Positions 25,126 to 34,841 are shown, counted from the first letter of the stretch. The stretch is 64,000 nucleotides of DNA from Paenibacillus foliorum (GCF_013141765.1 NZ_WHOD01000003.1:157893-221892); one strand, 5' to 3'. The notes: a model not told the origin generated them from the letters alone. Numbers and translations are program-made.

Positions 25126-25659
25126 TTAAGCATGATTTGGCGTGTGGCCGTTTTTACCCTTGACCCCATGATTACGGTGATCGAACCAATGATGCATGTA
25201 GGGGAGCAAGTAATGATCAACACCGAATTTACCCGCGTTTGCCCCGGCAAGAATGATGATCCCTCCAATCAATACCAGCCATGGATTTGTGCTCACGGTG
25301 CCAGCGAACAGAAACATGAAATTCATCAGTAGGCCGAAGAAAGCGGCAATGGTAGTTAAGCATCCTAGCAAGAGCCCAAGACCTACCAAAAATTCCCCAA
25401 AAGGTATCATGATATTGATTAATTTGACGTTAGGAACCGCAAATCCATTCAGAAAAGCCGTGAAGGTCGGATAAACAAGCTCGTTTGTGGCTTTGTCAAT
25501 GACCGGCTTGGCTGCCGCGTTTTTCAGAAATCCACCGGCGTCAAACCCTGCCGTAAGCTTATGCCAGCCTGCCGTCAACCAGCTATAACCAAGGTACAAA
25601 CGAGTAATCATTAGAATTACCGCAGCATATTTGTTCCCTCTAAGCCAATTAACTAACAT
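25126..25659 (-). CDS. DoxX family membrane protein
   Basis: 177 residues with four membrane segments and the DoxX pattern: RLYLGYSWLTAGWHKL early, then PFGEFLVGLGLLLGCLT and NFMFLFAGTVSTNPWL. The C-terminal tail is His-rich (HYLLPYMHHWFDHRNHG). DoxX proteins are linked to thiosulfate oxidation or redox balance at the membrane; the role here is unknown. ATG 25659 has SD AGGAG 9 nt away; the upstream ATG 25668 is too close to it. An FNR-like promoter precedes it. Confidence 0.88.
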   Translation of the reverse strand: MLVNWLRGNKYAAVILMITRLYLGYSWLTAGWHKLTAGFDAGGFLKNAAAKPVIDKATNELVYPTFTAFLNGFAVPNVKLINIMIPFGEFLVGLGLLLGCLTTIAAFFGLLMNFMFLFAGTVSTNPWLVLIGGIIILAGANAGKFGVDHYLLPYMHHWFDHRNHGVKGKNGHTPNHA

Positions 25660-25703
25660 GGATACCATCTCCTATTAGAATTTGTTTTGTTCTTTCTGAC
25701 TCC

Positions 25704-25746
25704 AGTGTAGCTGAATTCGGCAGGTTAGTATGTGAAATTAATCACA
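25704..25746 (-). promoter_or_regulatory. FNR-type promoter of doxX
   Basis: A perfect TGTGA-N6-TCACA palindrome (25731-25746) lies 21 nt from a TACACT -10 element (25704-25709), the class II activator geometry centred near -41.5. Confidence 0.8.
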
Positions 25747-25803
25747 TGATTGAAAGGAAATCAAGCCTCCTTTTTTATTTAAGCTCGCCGCTTTTTCATG
25801 TAG

Positions 25804-26244
25804 TTACTTAATAATTAACACCGGAGCTTCAGCGTGTTGTACAACATAATGGCTGACACTTCCCAGAAACATCTCCTTCAGTCCAGTAAGCCCTCGGCTG
25901 CCCATAATAATCAGATCGGAGCCCTGCTCATTTGCGAATTGGAGAATTTCGTTCTCCGGAGTTCCTTGTATCAATGAAACTGAATGAGGATTTGCCAATG
26001 TCGACAATTCTTTCTCCAGTCTCTTCACAATCTCGTTTCCATATTTCAGATCGGATTCATAAAAATTTTCAGTAATAACGGGATAAGCACCTGCTATAAA
26101 CGCATGAAATTTTACAACGATAATAACATGCAAAGCAATATCCACATTTGTTTGAGCGATTTTTACGGCCTTGTCCAACGCCTTTTCAGATAATTCCGAA
26201 CCGTCAAAAGCAACCAAAATCTTAGTGCAAAACATATTGTACAC
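25804..26244 (-). CDS. Universal stress protein UspA family
   Basis: 146 residues (143 if ATG 26235 is used instead of GTG 26244). An alpha/beta fold starts ILVAFDGSELSEKAL and ends with the ATP-binding motif GSRGLTGLKEMFLGSVSHYVV. UspA proteins help cells survive growth arrest and oxygen limitation. It is a single gene with its own FNR-like promoter, 70 nt from the formate/nitrite channel gene. Confidence 0.9.
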   Translation of the reverse strand: MYNMFCTKILVAFDGSELSEKALDKAVKIAQTNVDIALHVIIVVKFHAFIAGAYPVITENFYESDLKYGNEIVKRLEKELSTLANPHSVSLIQGTPENEILQFANEQGSDLIIMGSRGLTGLKEMFLGSVSHYVVQHAEAPVLIIK

Positions 26245-26268
26245 CAGCTTTCCAGTAGAATTGCTTTA

Positions 26269-26311
26269 AGTATACGTCCTGCAAGCACGGATGGATGTGA
26301 GATAAATCACG
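26269..26311 (-). promoter_or_regulatory. FNR-type promoter of uspA
   Basis: TGTGAGATAAATCACG (26296-26311, one mismatch) lies 21 nt from a TATACT -10 element (26269-26274). Confidence 0.78.
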
Positions 26312-26319
26312 GTAAACAT

Positions 26320-27093
26320 TTATTGAAGTGATTTGCGATAAGCCAAACGGTATATTCCTGCAACGAACAGGCTGCCGCCAACGGCATTTCCCAGGAAAAC
26401 AGGAACAAAATTGGTTACATACTGAGCCCAAGTCGCCTGCCCTGCAAAAATACTTGCCGGTATTAGAAACATATTGGCGACAACGTGTTGAAATCCTAGA
26501 GCGACAAAGGCCATAGTAGGGAACCAAACTGCAAGGATCAACCCGGAGCCTTCGTCTGAACCATTAGCCATCCAGACGGCCAAAGAGACCAACCAATTAC
26601 AGCCGATCCCCGAGATAAAGGCTACGAGGAACGGTTCCTCCAGCTTAGCATGGGTCATAGCCACGGTTTGAGCTAAGTACGGCCCATGCTCCGTCATCCC
26701 TCCGAGATGACCGAACACGTAAGCAACACAGATGGCTCCAGCGAAGTTGCTTATAGTGATGATCAGCCAGTTCTTAGCTACCTGCCAATAGGAAGCCTTG
26801 CCAGCCATAGAGGCGAAGGGCAAAGCCATCATGTTGCCGGTGAGAAGCTCACCCCCTGCAACCAAACAAAGTATAAGACCTAACGGGAATACCGCAGCTC
26901 CCATAAAGCTCCTGAAGCCTTCCCATTCAGGAGGCAAGCCCGCGCTTACTCGGATGGCTAATAAAAATCCAAGTGCAATAAATGCCCCCGCAGCAAAACC
27001 AAGCGGAAGCTGGACAGAAAGCGGCATATTCGCTTTTTTCACCCCGGCCTGCAGGGTTCGCAGGGCGATTTGATCCGGTTTAACAAAGCCCAT
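26320..27093 (-). CDS. Formate/nitrite transporter family channel (FocA/NirC)
   Basis: 257 residues with six membrane segments. FNT signatures are visible: LGFAAGAFIALGFLL, FPLGLILCLVAGGELLTGNMM and GFQHVVANMFLIPA (the pore-lining His). These pentameric channels move formate or nitrite across the membrane. With pflB nearby, formate export is the simplest reading. The SD GGAGGGG is strong. It lies 69 nt after hemerythrin 2 and probably shares its promoter. Confidence 0.93.
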   Translation of the reverse strand: MGFVKPDQIALRTLQAGVKKANMPLSVQLPLGFAAGAFIALGFLLAIRVSAGLPPEWEGFRSFMGAAVFPLGLILCLVAGGELLTGNMMALPFASMAGKASYWQVAKNWLIITISNFAGAICVAYVFGHLGGMTEHGPYLAQTVAMTHAKLEEPFLVAFISGIGCNWLVSLAVWMANGSDEGSGLILAVWFPTMAFVALGFQHVVANMFLIPASIFAGQATWAQYVTNFVPVFLGNAVGGSLFVAGIYRLAYRKSLQ

Positions 27094-27162
27094 TACTACC
27101 CCTCCATATTAAAAGTTATGTTATCGAATAAGCCTCAGATATCCGATTATCGATTCGCTAAT

Positions 27163-27681
27163 TCAAAAGCCACCATAGTTATTTGAACGATCCGTCATTG
27201 CAGTGATAATCTCTTTTTCTTTACGGAAATGATTGTTCAGTATAGCGTGAGCTTGCAGCAAATAAGATGCCATTTCTCGGGCTTCCATACCATCTACAGG
27301 TTTAACAATCCCTTCAACCGCTTCAAGATAGGCATCAATAAATAGTTCAGCCAATTCATGCTCCTGCTCCATCAAAGTGAATTGTTGGAGTTCTTCACCG
27401 AAGTACCAAGCGATCATTGGAAACATAGCTTCTTCTTCCCAGTTCATATGTCCTTCCAGATCTCTTTGAAAAGCGGCAGCGTTGTTTCTTAAATCTCGCA
27501 GCGCACCGCCCCAGTTGATCACATCCTCATTCAAGCCTATTGCTTTGGCCTTACCGTATAATTCACTAAGCTGCTCCTGCAGAAATACATGCTCCTCTTC
27601 CAGCCTTTGAACCGCTTCATTCAATTCATATAGCGGATGTCCAATTGTAGTAAATAGAGTAGTAGACATATGTTCTTTCAT
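27163..27681 (-). CDS. Hemerythrin-like HHE protein 2
   Basis: 172 residues with diiron ligands in EEEHVFLQEQL, EGHMNWEEEAMFPMI, EQEHELAELFI and NNHFRKEKEIITAM. ATG 27681 has SD GGAGGGA. It is the first gene after an FNR-type promoter and is followed by the formate/nitrite channel. Confidence 0.85.
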   Translation of the reverse strand: MKEHMSTTLFTTIGHPLYELNEAVQRLEEEHVFLQEQLSELYGKAKAIGLNEDVINWGGALRDLRNNAAAFQRDLEGHMNWEEEAMFPMIAWYFGEELQQFTLMEQEHELAELFIDAYLEAVEGIVKPVDGMEAREMASYLLQAHAILNNHFRKEKEIITAMTDRSNNYGGF

Positions 27682-27727
27682 AGGGTATCCCTCCGTTTTG
27701 ATAAGGCTGCTGCCTTTTTATAATCAA

Positions 27728-27770
27728 AGTATAGCTCTACGAAATCACTTTGAATGTGAAAATAATCACA
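27728..27770 (-). promoter_or_regulatory. FNR-type promoter of hemerythrin 2 and the channel gene
   Basis: Perfect TGTGA-AAATAA-TCACA (27755-27770), 21 nt from a TATACT -10 element (27728-27733). Confidence 0.82.
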
Positions 27771-27775
27771 ATCAA

Positions 27776-27821
27776 TAAAAAAAGAAGCAGCCTCCCCCTT
27801 GCATCTAAGGAGGATTCTGCA
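27776..27821 (-). terminator. Terminator after the chemoreceptor gene
   Basis: GCAG-TCCTCCTT / AAGGGGGA-CTGC stem, then UUCUUUUUUU in the minus-strand RNA. It is adjacent to the FNR site of the next gene. Confidence 0.75.
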
Positions 27822-27910
27822 GGCAGGAACCGCTTACGATTCGAGCAATCAGCTGCATGATCGTGCTGCACCTTCGGCTGCGCTTCATTTCTCCGCTTTC
27901 GTATTACGTG

Positions 27911-29182
27911 CTACGTGCGGAACACGGATGCTTTTTCTTTCAGTAAATCCGATTGACGCTGCAGCAATTCAGAAGAGGAAGCAATTTCCTGCATGAATGC
28001 GCTTTGCTCCTGAGTAGAGGCAGCTGCTTGCCGAGCGGAATTTAATATATCTTGCGAAATGGTATCTATGATTCGTTGCTTCTGTCCAGCATCCTGGATT
28101 TTTACCGCTTGCTTATCTACCGTCTGAGCGATACGAAGTACGGCGCCTTCCGTTTCATGGGCACTGCTTCTAATCATCTGAAGAGCTTGTTCCGTCTGCT
28201 CCCCCTTAGATGCTTCCCGATGCATGGCTTCTCCTTGCTGCTTTAACCGTTCCACAACGTCATCCACTTTACTCTGAATTTGCCAAATTAGCTCATCAAT
28301 CTCTTGAGCAGACTTCGAGCTTTGCTCGGCTAGCTTCCTTATCTGCAGAGCAACAACTGAGAATCCACGTCCTTCCTCGCCAGCTCTGGCTGCCTCGATG
28401 CTTGCATTCAACGCAAGGAGATGCGTTTGCGAGGCAATCTCACCTACCAGATGGGTCACGTTCCCAATTTCCTTGGCATACACTTCTAGCTGCGCTGCCA
28501 CCTCGATGGTCTCTCCCCCTGACTCGGATAACCCCATTAGGGTATGCACCAACGATCTGACGACTTGACTGCTCTCCTCAATCGTTTGGACCATTTGCGA
28601 GGAGAAGGTACATGTTTGTTCCGCTTGCTCGCTCACCTCAATCGCAGCTTGCGTTACTTGCTCCATAGCTTGGAAGGATTGCATAAACTCCGCCTTCTGC
28701 CGTTCTGCTCCTGTAGCAATCTTCTCTGAAATCAGGGAGATCCGCTCCGCTTGATTTGTAGCCTGCAGGATCGCTTCACTAAGCGCCGCTGTGCTTTGGC
28801 TCGCTGCTACTGCGTTCTGTGTGATATCTTGAACGATCTTCCTAAGCTGATTGACCATAAAGCTGAAGGACCGGTTCAAAATACCAAGCTCATCCTTGGA
28901 ACGATGCTCGGGAATGGTAAGCTGCAGATTTCCCGCAGCAGCTTCATTAGCGACAGCCGTGAACTGCAATAACGGCTTTACGATCCATCTCGCCATGAGC
29001 CAACCAAGAAATCCCGTCCAGAATATACCCATACCAAGGGTCAATGAAATGAACATCCAATCCGGTAGAAGTCCAGCAAACCTATCCTTTAATACAAAAA
29101 TAAAAAAGGCACTGGTTCCATAAGTTACAGCAGAAACACCCGTTACGCCGATGACCATTTTTTTTATCAAACCGAGTGACAT
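27911..29182 (-). CDS. Chemoreceptor-like protein without a ligand-binding domain
   Basis: 423 residues. Two membrane segments near the start (12-32 and 42-64) enclose only a ~10-residue loop, so there is no extracellular sensor domain. A HAMP region follows, then the cytoplasmic coiled coil with the signalling hairpin [31 protein letters not shown]. It may sense redox or membrane state, or a small partner such as the nearby hemerythrins (inference). ATG 29182 has SD GGGGG. An FNR-type promoter precedes it. Confidence 0.88.
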   Translation of the reverse strand: MSLGLIKKMVIGVTGVSAVTYGTSAFFIFVLKDRFAGLLPDWMFISLTLGMGIFWTGFLGWLMARWIVKPLLQFTAVANEAAAGNLQLTIPEHRSKDELGILNRSFSFMVNQLRKIVQDITQNAVAASQSTAALSEAILQATNQAERISLISEKIATGAERQKAEFMQSFQAMEQVTQAAIEVSEQAEQTCTFSSQMVQTIEESSQVVRSLVHTLMGLSESGGETIEVAAQLEVYAKEIGNVTHLVGEIASQTHLLALNASIEAARAGEEGRGFSVVALQIRKLAEQSSKSAQEIDELIWQIQSKVDDVVERLKQQGEAMHREASKGEQTEQALQMIRSSAHETEGAVLRIAQTVDKQAVKIQDAGQKQRIIDTISQDILNSARQAAASTQEQSAFMQEIASSSELLQRQSDLLKEKASVFRT

Positions 29183-29219
29183 GAAGCAGCCCCCAAATCC
29201 ATAGTATTGACTCTTTTGG

Positions 29220-29263
29220 ATTATACACAATGTTGGCAGAAATTAACTATGACAAAAATCATA
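29220..29263 (-). promoter_or_regulatory. FNR-like promoter of the chemoreceptor
   Basis: A symmetric TATGA-CAAAAA-TCATA (29248-29263; one mismatch per half-site) lies 22 nt from a perfect TATAAT (29220-29225). Confidence 0.6.
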
Positions 29264-29307
29264 GGTAACCCCTAAGCAGGTTGAGGACTGCTGAATTCTA
29301 GACAAGA

Positions 29308-29351
29308 AAAGCCCGATATCCAGTCAAAAACCGGATACCTGACTTTTCTCG
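29308..29351 (-). terminator. Probable terminator after hemerythrin 3
   Basis: Stem GAAAAG...CTTTTC with inner TATCC / GGATA arms just past the stop codon. The U tract is short. Confidence 0.55.
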
Positions 29352-29355
29352 TTGA

Positions 29356-29877
29356 TCAGATTACTGCATCCGTATCCATGAATAGCTCTTCTTCCAAAGG
29401 AAGCATGGTTTCCTCTTCTGTTTGCAGATGCTCTTTGACCAATCGGCATGCTTGCAGCAGCTGATCGGTTAAACCGGAGCATGAAGGACGCTTTTGCTGA
29501 GCTAAGCAAATATCCGCTTCATCCAAGAAATAACCGAAAAACAAGTTAGCTAGTTCATGCTCATGCTCCAGCATCCATAGTGACGTCGTTGTATGAGGAC
29601 GGTCAGGCAATTGGAAATATTCCGTTAACAGGGGAAACAGCTCGTTATCCTCCCACTTCGAATGATTATCCAGCTCCGCAATCACGCTGAGCGCTTGATC
29701 ACGCAGGTCTGCCAGCTTACTTACATATTCTGCTGGCCTCTCTATTTTATTAAGAAGCTTGGCCTTATTTTCTAATTGATGGATAGCGTTGTATAAACAA
29801 ATATGCTCATTCTTGAGGCGTTCGAAAGCAAAGGTAAGATCAGTTGGGTTAGCTTGCTTCTGCTTTAATTCAGTCAT
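29356..29877 (-). CDS. Hemerythrin-like HHE protein 3
   Basis: 173 residues. Diiron motifs are KNEHICLYNAI, DNHSKWEDNELFPLL, EHEHELANLFF and KEHLQTEEETMLPLEEE. It lies 18 nt after pflA, so it is probably co-transcribed with pflB-pflA. A hemerythrin in the same message as an oxygen-sensitive glycyl-radical enzyme suggests O2 or NO buffering or iron supply (inference). Confidence 0.85.
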   Translation of the reverse strand: MTELKQKQANPTDLTFAFERLKNEHICLYNAIHQLENKAKLLNKIERPAEYVSKLADLRDQALSVIAELDNHSKWEDNELFPLLTEYFQLPDRPHTTTSLWMLEHEHELANLFFGYFLDEADICLAQQKRPSCSGLTDQLLQACRLVKEHLQTEEETMLPLEEELFMDTDAVI

Positions 29878-29895
29878 CGATCCTCAGCTCCTGTA

Positions 29896-30660
29896 TCAGG
29901 TAAGTTCCACTCTGTCTTCCAAATTCATTGTCCCAAGAGATGCTGCAATACCCGATTGCATAATTCCCCATGCACGTTCCACCTCGCGCTCGGACGGTGT
30001 AGGCACACCTTCTAACGGGTAAGCTTTATTTAGCTGCTGCCATTTATATATGCCCATGCGGTGATAAGGAAGCAGCTCAGTCTTTTGCACATTTCCCAAA
30101 GTTCCTATAAAAGATCCCAGAGCATATAAATCTTCAAAGCTGTCCGTAATGCCAGGAATCAGAACATGGCGGATCCATACCGGTTTCCTATGCTCCGACA
30201 GCCAGCTGGCGAAACGGTGAATCCTATCATTAGATTGGCCTGTTAGGGCTTCATGCTTCGCCTTATTCATCTGCTTCAGGTCAAGTAACACAAGATCCGT
30301 AACTTTCATAAGCTCTTCTGCATGATCCGGCTCACAAAAGCCGGAAGAGTCAAGTGCTGTATGCAACCCGTACCGCGCCTTGCACTCCTTGAACAATTGA
30401 GCCACGAAGCCTGCCTGCAGTGTTGGCTCCCCACCGGTGACTGTAATGCCTCCTCCGGACCTTCGGTAATACTCCAAGTAAGGCTCCAGCTCTTTAAGTA
30501 TCTCATCTACTGTGACCTGCTTTCCTCCCTCGGTATCCCATGTATCCGGATTGTGGCAGAACTGGCATTGCAGTGCGCAGCCTTGCATGAACAGAACAAA
30601 GCGAATACCCGGCCCGTCCACCGTTCCGAAGGTTTCTATTGAATGAATTCGGCCTTTCAT
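29896..30660 (-). CDS. pflA: Pyruvate formate-lyase activating enzyme
   Basis: 254 residues, a radical SAM enzyme. The cluster motif is CALQCQFC (CxxxCxxC), the preceding signature is FGTVDGPGIRFVLFMQGC, and the SAM-binding GGE is in TVTGGEPTLQ. It installs the glycyl radical on PflB. ATG 30660 has SD GAGGAG; a GTG 9 nt upstream is too close to it. It lies 31 nt after pflB. Confidence 0.96.
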   Translation of the reverse strand: MKGRIHSIETFGTVDGPGIRFVLFMQGCALQCQFCHNPDTWDTEGGKQVTVDEILKELEPYLEYYRRSGGGITVTGGEPTLQAGFVAQLFKECKARYGLHTALDSSGFCEPDHAEELMKVTDLVLLDLKQMNKAKHEALTGQSNDRIHRFASWLSEHRKPVWIRHVLIPGITDSFEDLYALGSFIGTLGNVQKTELLPYHRMGIYKWQQLNKAYPLEGVPTPSEREVERAWGIMQSGIAASLGTMNLEDRVELT

Positions 30661-30691
30661 ACAGGCCACGCTCCTCTCTTGTGCTGTAGTT

Positions 30692-32962
30692 CTAGATGGC
30701 TCCGTGGAACGTGCGGTTGATTACATCAAGCTGCTGCTCCCTGGTTAATTTGATAAAATTAACGGCGTAACCCGAAACGCGTATCGTCAGCTGCGGATAG
30801 TTTTCTGGATGCTCCATCGCATCGAGCAGCTGCTCACGTTCGAACACATTGACGTTCAGATGATGTCCTCCGCTAGCCGCATAGCCATCCAACAGGGATA
30901 CCAAATTGTTGATCCGCACCTGTGGCTCTTTGCCAAGCGCCTTTGGAACCAGCGAGAAGGTGTTGGAAATTCCGTCTAAGCTGTGCTCATACGGAATTTT
31001 GGCCACCGATGCAAGCGAGGCGAGCGCACCTTTGCGGTCCCGCCCGTGCATCGGGTTAGCTCCGGGTGCAAATGGCTCTCCCGCTTGTCGGCCGTCCGGC
31101 GTGCTCCCGGTTTTCTTCCCATACACCACATTGGAAGTGATGGTGAGCACCGACATCGTTGGCATAGCGCCCCTGTATGCCTTGTGCTTGCGCAGCTTGT
31201 TCATGAACGACTCTGCGAGCTCGACTGCCAAGCCGTCGACTCGATCATCATTGTTGCCGTATTGAGGGTATTCCCCCTCGATCTCGAAATCGACAGCAAT
31301 CCCCTTCTCATTACGAATAGGGCGGACTTTCGCGTATTTAATAGCGCTCAAGCTATCGGCGACAACGGACAGGCCGGCGATCCCGCAAGCCATCGTACGT
31401 AAAATCTCACGATCATGCAGCGCCATTTCAATACGTTCATAGCAATATTTGTCATGCATATAGTGAATAACATTCAATGTGTTCATGTATAGGCGTGCCA
31501 GCCAATCCTGTACCCTTTCAAATTTGGCCTTCACTTCAGCAAAGTCAAGAACCTCCGATGTGATAGGAGACATCTCAGGTCCGACTTGAATGCCCAGCTT
31601 CTCATCAATGCCTCCGTTAATGGCATATAACAAGGCTTTGGCCAAGTTTGCCCGGGCACCGAAAAATTGCATTTGCTTCCCTATGCGCATCGCGGATACG
31701 CAGCAGGCGATTCCGTAATCATCACCGAAATAAGGACGCATCAAATCATCGTTTTCATATTGGATGGAGCTCGTTTCAATCGAGACCTTCGCGCAGTACC
31801 TTTTGAAGTTTTCCGGTAGCGCTGTGGACCAAAGAATGGTTAAGTTCGGCTCCGGTGCCGGTCCGAGGTTATACAGCGTATGCAGAAACCGCATGGAGTT
31901 TCGAGTTACGCGTGTCTTGCCATTCAACCCCATTCCACCGACAGATTCAGTAACCCATGTGGGATCCCCACTGAACAGCTCATTATAATCCGGGGTCCGC
32001 AGAAACTTTACAATCCGCAGCTTCATCACAAAATGATCTATGATTTCCTGCGCCTCAGACTCGTTCAAAGTCCCTTCAGCCAAATCGCGCTCGATATAAA
32101 TGTCAAGGAAGCTCGATACACGCCCCAAGCTCATCGCAGCACCGTTCTGCTCTTTAATAGCAGCAAGATAAGCAAAGTACAACCATTGAACCGCTTGCTG
32201 TGCATTGATGGCAGGCTCCGAAATATCGAAGCCGTACGATAGTGCCATACGCTTCAATTCCTCTAGACTGCGAATTTGTTCCGAAGTCTCCTCTCGGGCG
32301 CGAATAACCTCCTCTGTTATAGAATCCACTTCAAACTGCAGAAGGTCTTGTTTCTTCTCTGCAATTAACCGATTTATCCCATAAAGTGCAACCCGCCGAT
32401 AATCCCCGATAATACGTCCACGGCCGTAAGCATCCGGAAGCCCGGTAATAATACCGGCTTTTCGAGCTGATCGCATTTCCGTCGTATAAGCATCGAACAC
32501 GCCTTGGTTATGGGTCTTGCGGATTTCAGTGAATAACTGCTCTATGTCCGATGGCAGCTTGTATCCGTAAGCTTCGCAAGCATCAACTGCCATTCGGATG
32601 CCCCCGTATGGTTGGATGGAACGCTTCAGCGGAGCATCTGTTTGCAAGCCGACAATCCTTTCGTACGATGAATCAATGTATCCGGGCCCATGTGAATTAA
32701 TGGTCGATATCGTGTTCACATCGATGTCAAGCACGCCGCCATTCTCCCTCTCCTGACGGAGCAATTCACCAACCTGAAGCCAAAGCGCCTTCGTTGCATC
32801 TGTAGGAATAGCCAGAAAATCCTCATTTCCCTCATAGGGTGTTATATTTCTCTCAATAAATGAATTAATGTCAATGTGCTTCTGCCAGGCACCCGGTTTA
32901 AATGCCCGCCACGCATTTGTCGCTGCTTCTTTTTTCACAATATCGGATTCTTTCATTACCAT
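30692..32962 (-). CDS. pflB: Formate C-acetyltransferase (pyruvate formate-lyase)
   Basis: About 756 residues, full length. The active-site Cys pair is in [13 protein letters not shown] and the glycyl-radical loop is RVSGYAVNF near the C-terminus. It cleaves pyruvate with CoA into acetyl-CoA and formate under anoxia, feeding AdhE and the formate channel here. ATG 32962 has SD GGAGGT. It is first in a pflB-pflA-hemerythrin 3 operon under an FNR-type promoter. Confidence 0.97.
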   Translation of the reverse strand: MVMKESDIVKKEAATNAWRAFKPGAWQKHIDINSFIERNITPYEGNEDFLAIPTDATKALWLQVGELLRQERENGGVLDIDVNTISTINSHGPGYIDSSYERIVGLQTDAPLKRSIQPYGGIRMAVDACEAYGYKLPSDIEQLFTEIRKTHNQGVFDAYTTEMRSARKAGIITGLPDAYGRGRIIGDYRRVALYGINRLIAEKKQDLLQFEVDSITEEVIRAREETSEQIRSLEELKRMALSYGFDISEPAINAQQAVQWLYFAYLAAIKEQNGAAMSLGRVSSFLDIYIERDLAEGTLNESEAQEIIDHFVMKLRIVKFLRTPDYNELFSGDPTWVTESVGGMGLNGKTRVTRNSMRFLHTLYNLGPAPEPNLTILWSTALPENFKRYCAKVSIETSSIQYENDDLMRPYFGDDYGIACCVSAMRIGKQMQFFGARANLAKALLYAINGGIDEKLGIQVGPEMSPITSEVLDFAEVKAKFERVQDWLARLYMNTLNVIHYMHDKYCYERIEMALHDREILRTMACGIAGLSVVADSLSAIKYAKVRPIRNEKGIAVDFEIEGEYPQYGNNDDRVDGLAVELAESFMNKLRKHKAYRGAMPTMSVLTITSNVVYGKKTGSTPDGRQAGEPFAPGANPMHGRDRKGALASLASVAKIPYEHSLDGISNTFSLVPKALGKEPQVRINNLVSLLDGYAASGGHHLNVNVFEREQLLDAMEHPENYPQLTIRVSGYAVNFIKLTREQQLDVINRTFHGAI

Positions 32963-32995
32963 CTGACAACACCTCCGCAATTGTTTTACAAGCAT

Positions 32996-33038
32996 ATGTT
33001 ATCTTTTTCACAAAGTTTCTGCTATGAGGTAAGTCACA
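32996..33038 (-). promoter_or_regulatory. FNR-type promoter of pflB
   Basis: TATGA-GGTAAG-TCACA (33023-33038, one mismatch) lies 21 nt from TAACAT (32996-33001), about 60 nt before the start codon. Confidence 0.72.
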
Positions 33039-33062
33039 TGATTGGCCATTTTATTATTGGAG

Positions 33063-33095
33063 GAGAATAGCAAAAGCAATTGTTCCGCTATTCTC
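33063..33095. other. Hairpin GAGAATAGC / GCTATTCTC
   Basis: A perfect 9-bp inverted repeat with a 15-nt loop, between the FNR site of pflB and the strong hairpin at 33108. Its role is unclear. Confidence 0.5.
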
Positions 33096-33107
33096 TTGAA
33101 AACACAA

Positions 33108-33154
33108 CAAACAGAGAGATACCGGAACTGCTAGTTCCGGTATCTCTCTGTTTG
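33108..33154 (-). terminator. 21-bp perfect hairpin after the discoidin/dockerin-like gene
   Basis: Arms 33108-33128 and 33134-33154 are fully complementary around a 5-nt loop. The minus-strand RNA continues TTGTGTTTTC, an imperfect U tract. It lies just past the stop codon at 33174. Confidence 0.75.
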
Positions 33155-33173
33155 TGTATACAATGCTCAACCC

Positions 33174-34841
33174 TCAATTCGACTGCGTCGAAATCTGATC
33201 CAATAACACTAAAATATCCTCTCGATTAAAAACTCCATCCAGATTCACATCTATTTGCGTGGCAGTCTTACTCATCATTTGAACTATATCATCCATGCCA
33301 ATTCTGTTATCACCCGACAGGTCCAGTCTTTTGAAGGTAATGACGGGTTTAGAAAGGATCGCCGTGTTAAACTCGTTGCTGCTGATTTTAAACGCTCCGC
33401 CTTGTAAGGATAAAGTAACCGATGTTTCATTCAGTAACACAGGTGATCCGAAGGTTAATTTAATCGTTTGATGACTATTATCGGTTAAATCATAGACGGC
33501 CTTTGTGGCTGTGCTTTGAACTCCATTTGCGATGATTTGAAATTTCGACGCTTGTATACTATACGTCACATCCAAAACCGATGATAGTTTTAACGTTATC
33601 GTTTGTCCCGCTGCATCGCTAAAAGCAGATAACACCCTAACGTCCCTCACAACCGGCAGTTCTAACGCAGCTATAGCCGCTTCCGCTGCTGTTAGTCTAC
33701 TGAGATTGGTGACCAAGCTTTTCTGATTCTCTGTGAGATTATTATAGACTGCACGTGCTGCTGTAATCGCTGATTTGTCCGATAATGTAACAGCGGACTG
33801 GATCGGCAGCTGTCCAATTTGCTGCATTATCGCGGCCGCTGCACTCTCATCTGCCGCTTGCGCCGCTTCCATCGTGACTATAGCTGCTTCCGCTGCTGTT
33901 AGTCTACTGAGATTAGTGACCAAGCTTTTCTGAATCATTGTCAGATTATTATAGGCCGTACGTGCTGCTGTGATCGCTGACTTGTCCGATAATGCTACAG
34001 CGGACTGGATGGGCAGCTGTTCAATCTGCATCATCATTGCGGCCGCTGCACTCTCATCTGCCGCTTGTGCCGCTTCCAACGTGCCTATCGCCACTTCCGC
34101 TGCTGTTAGTTTACTAAGATTGGTCACCAAGCTTTTCTGATTCTCTGTTAGATTATTATAAGCCGTACGTGCTGCTGTGATCGCTGACTTATCCGATAAG
34201 GCTACAGCAGACTCGATGGGCAGCTGTTCAATTTGTACCATCATTGCGGCTGCTGCGATTCCATCCTCGGTCTGATGCAATAAAACCTCCAGCTCTACAA
34301 GTCCACTGTAAGAACCGCCTTTATTTGTAAATGTGACTCTTAGCTTGGAGGAAGTAACGGTATCAAAATTCACCATATTTAGTGTAGTCTCTGGTGTTGC
34401 CTGCGAGCTTAAAGCGGCCTCTGGTACTGCAGGGGTTTTGGTTTGGTTAATTAGGCCTTTCCAATCGCTTCCATTCCAATATTCGATTAGATAACTGGCT
34501 GGAGCCTGTACACCCCCACCGTCATTAAATAGATATAATTTTACCTGATTAAAAGATTTAACCGAGCCGAAGTCGATAGCCAGCCAATCCGTTTGATTCG
34601 GGGAGCCGTAATTAGTCCATCGGTCACGAGGGCTCTCATTGTAAGAGAAAATGCCATTAACCACACTCCAAGCACTATCACAACCGCATGTGTAGGATGC
34701 TGTAGCTTGAGGGTAGCCTGTACTACCCGGATTTAAAGCAAGATTGGGTTCACCCTCTGCATGAACTCTGTTTGAAATAAAAACCAGGGATAGAATTATA
34801 GAAATCATTACAAATACCGGCATCCTACATTTCTTAAACAC
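33174..34841 (-). CDS. Secreted discoidin/helical-repeat/dockerin-like protein
   Basis: About 555 residues. A signal peptide ends near VHA, followed by an F5/8 type C (discoidin) domain (~35-190: WLAIDFGSVKSFNQVKLYLF). Three near-identical ~66-residue helical repeats follow (SAVALSDKSAITAARTAYNN...), then a beta-rich domain, and finally two Ca-binding loops DLSGDNRIGMDD and DVNLDGVFNRED like a dockerin. It probably binds carbohydrate and docks to a partner; no catalytic domain is seen. The start is uncertain: the frame is open to 34883, and GTG 34841 gives the best signal peptide but lacks a close SD. Confidence 0.8.
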   Translation of the reverse strand: MFKKCRMPVFVMISIILSLVFISNRVHAEGEPNLALNPGSTGYPQATASYTCGCDSAWSVVNGIFSYNESPRDRWTNYGSPNQTDWLAIDFGSVKSFNQVKLYLFNDGGGVQAPASYLIEYWNGSDWKGLINQTKTPAVPEAALSSQATPETTLNMVNFDTVTSSKLRVTFTNKGGSYSGLVELEVLLHQTEDGIAAAAMMVQIEQLPIESAVALSDKSAITAARTAYNNLTENQKSLVTNLSKLTAAEVAIGTLEAAQAADESAAAAMMMQIEQLPIQSAVALSDKSAITAARTAYNNLTMIQKSLVTNLSRLTAAEAAIVTMEAAQAADESAAAAIMQQIGQLPIQSAVTLSDKSAITAARAVYNNLTENQKSLVTNLSRLTAAEAAIAALELPVVRDVRVLSAFSDAAGQTITLKLSSVLDVTYSIQASKFQIIANGVQSTATKAVYDLTDNSHQTIKLTFGSPVLLNETSVTLSLQGGAFKISSNEFNTAILSKPVITFKRLDLSGDNRIGMDDIVQMMSKTATQIDVNLDGVFNREDILVLLDQISTQSN

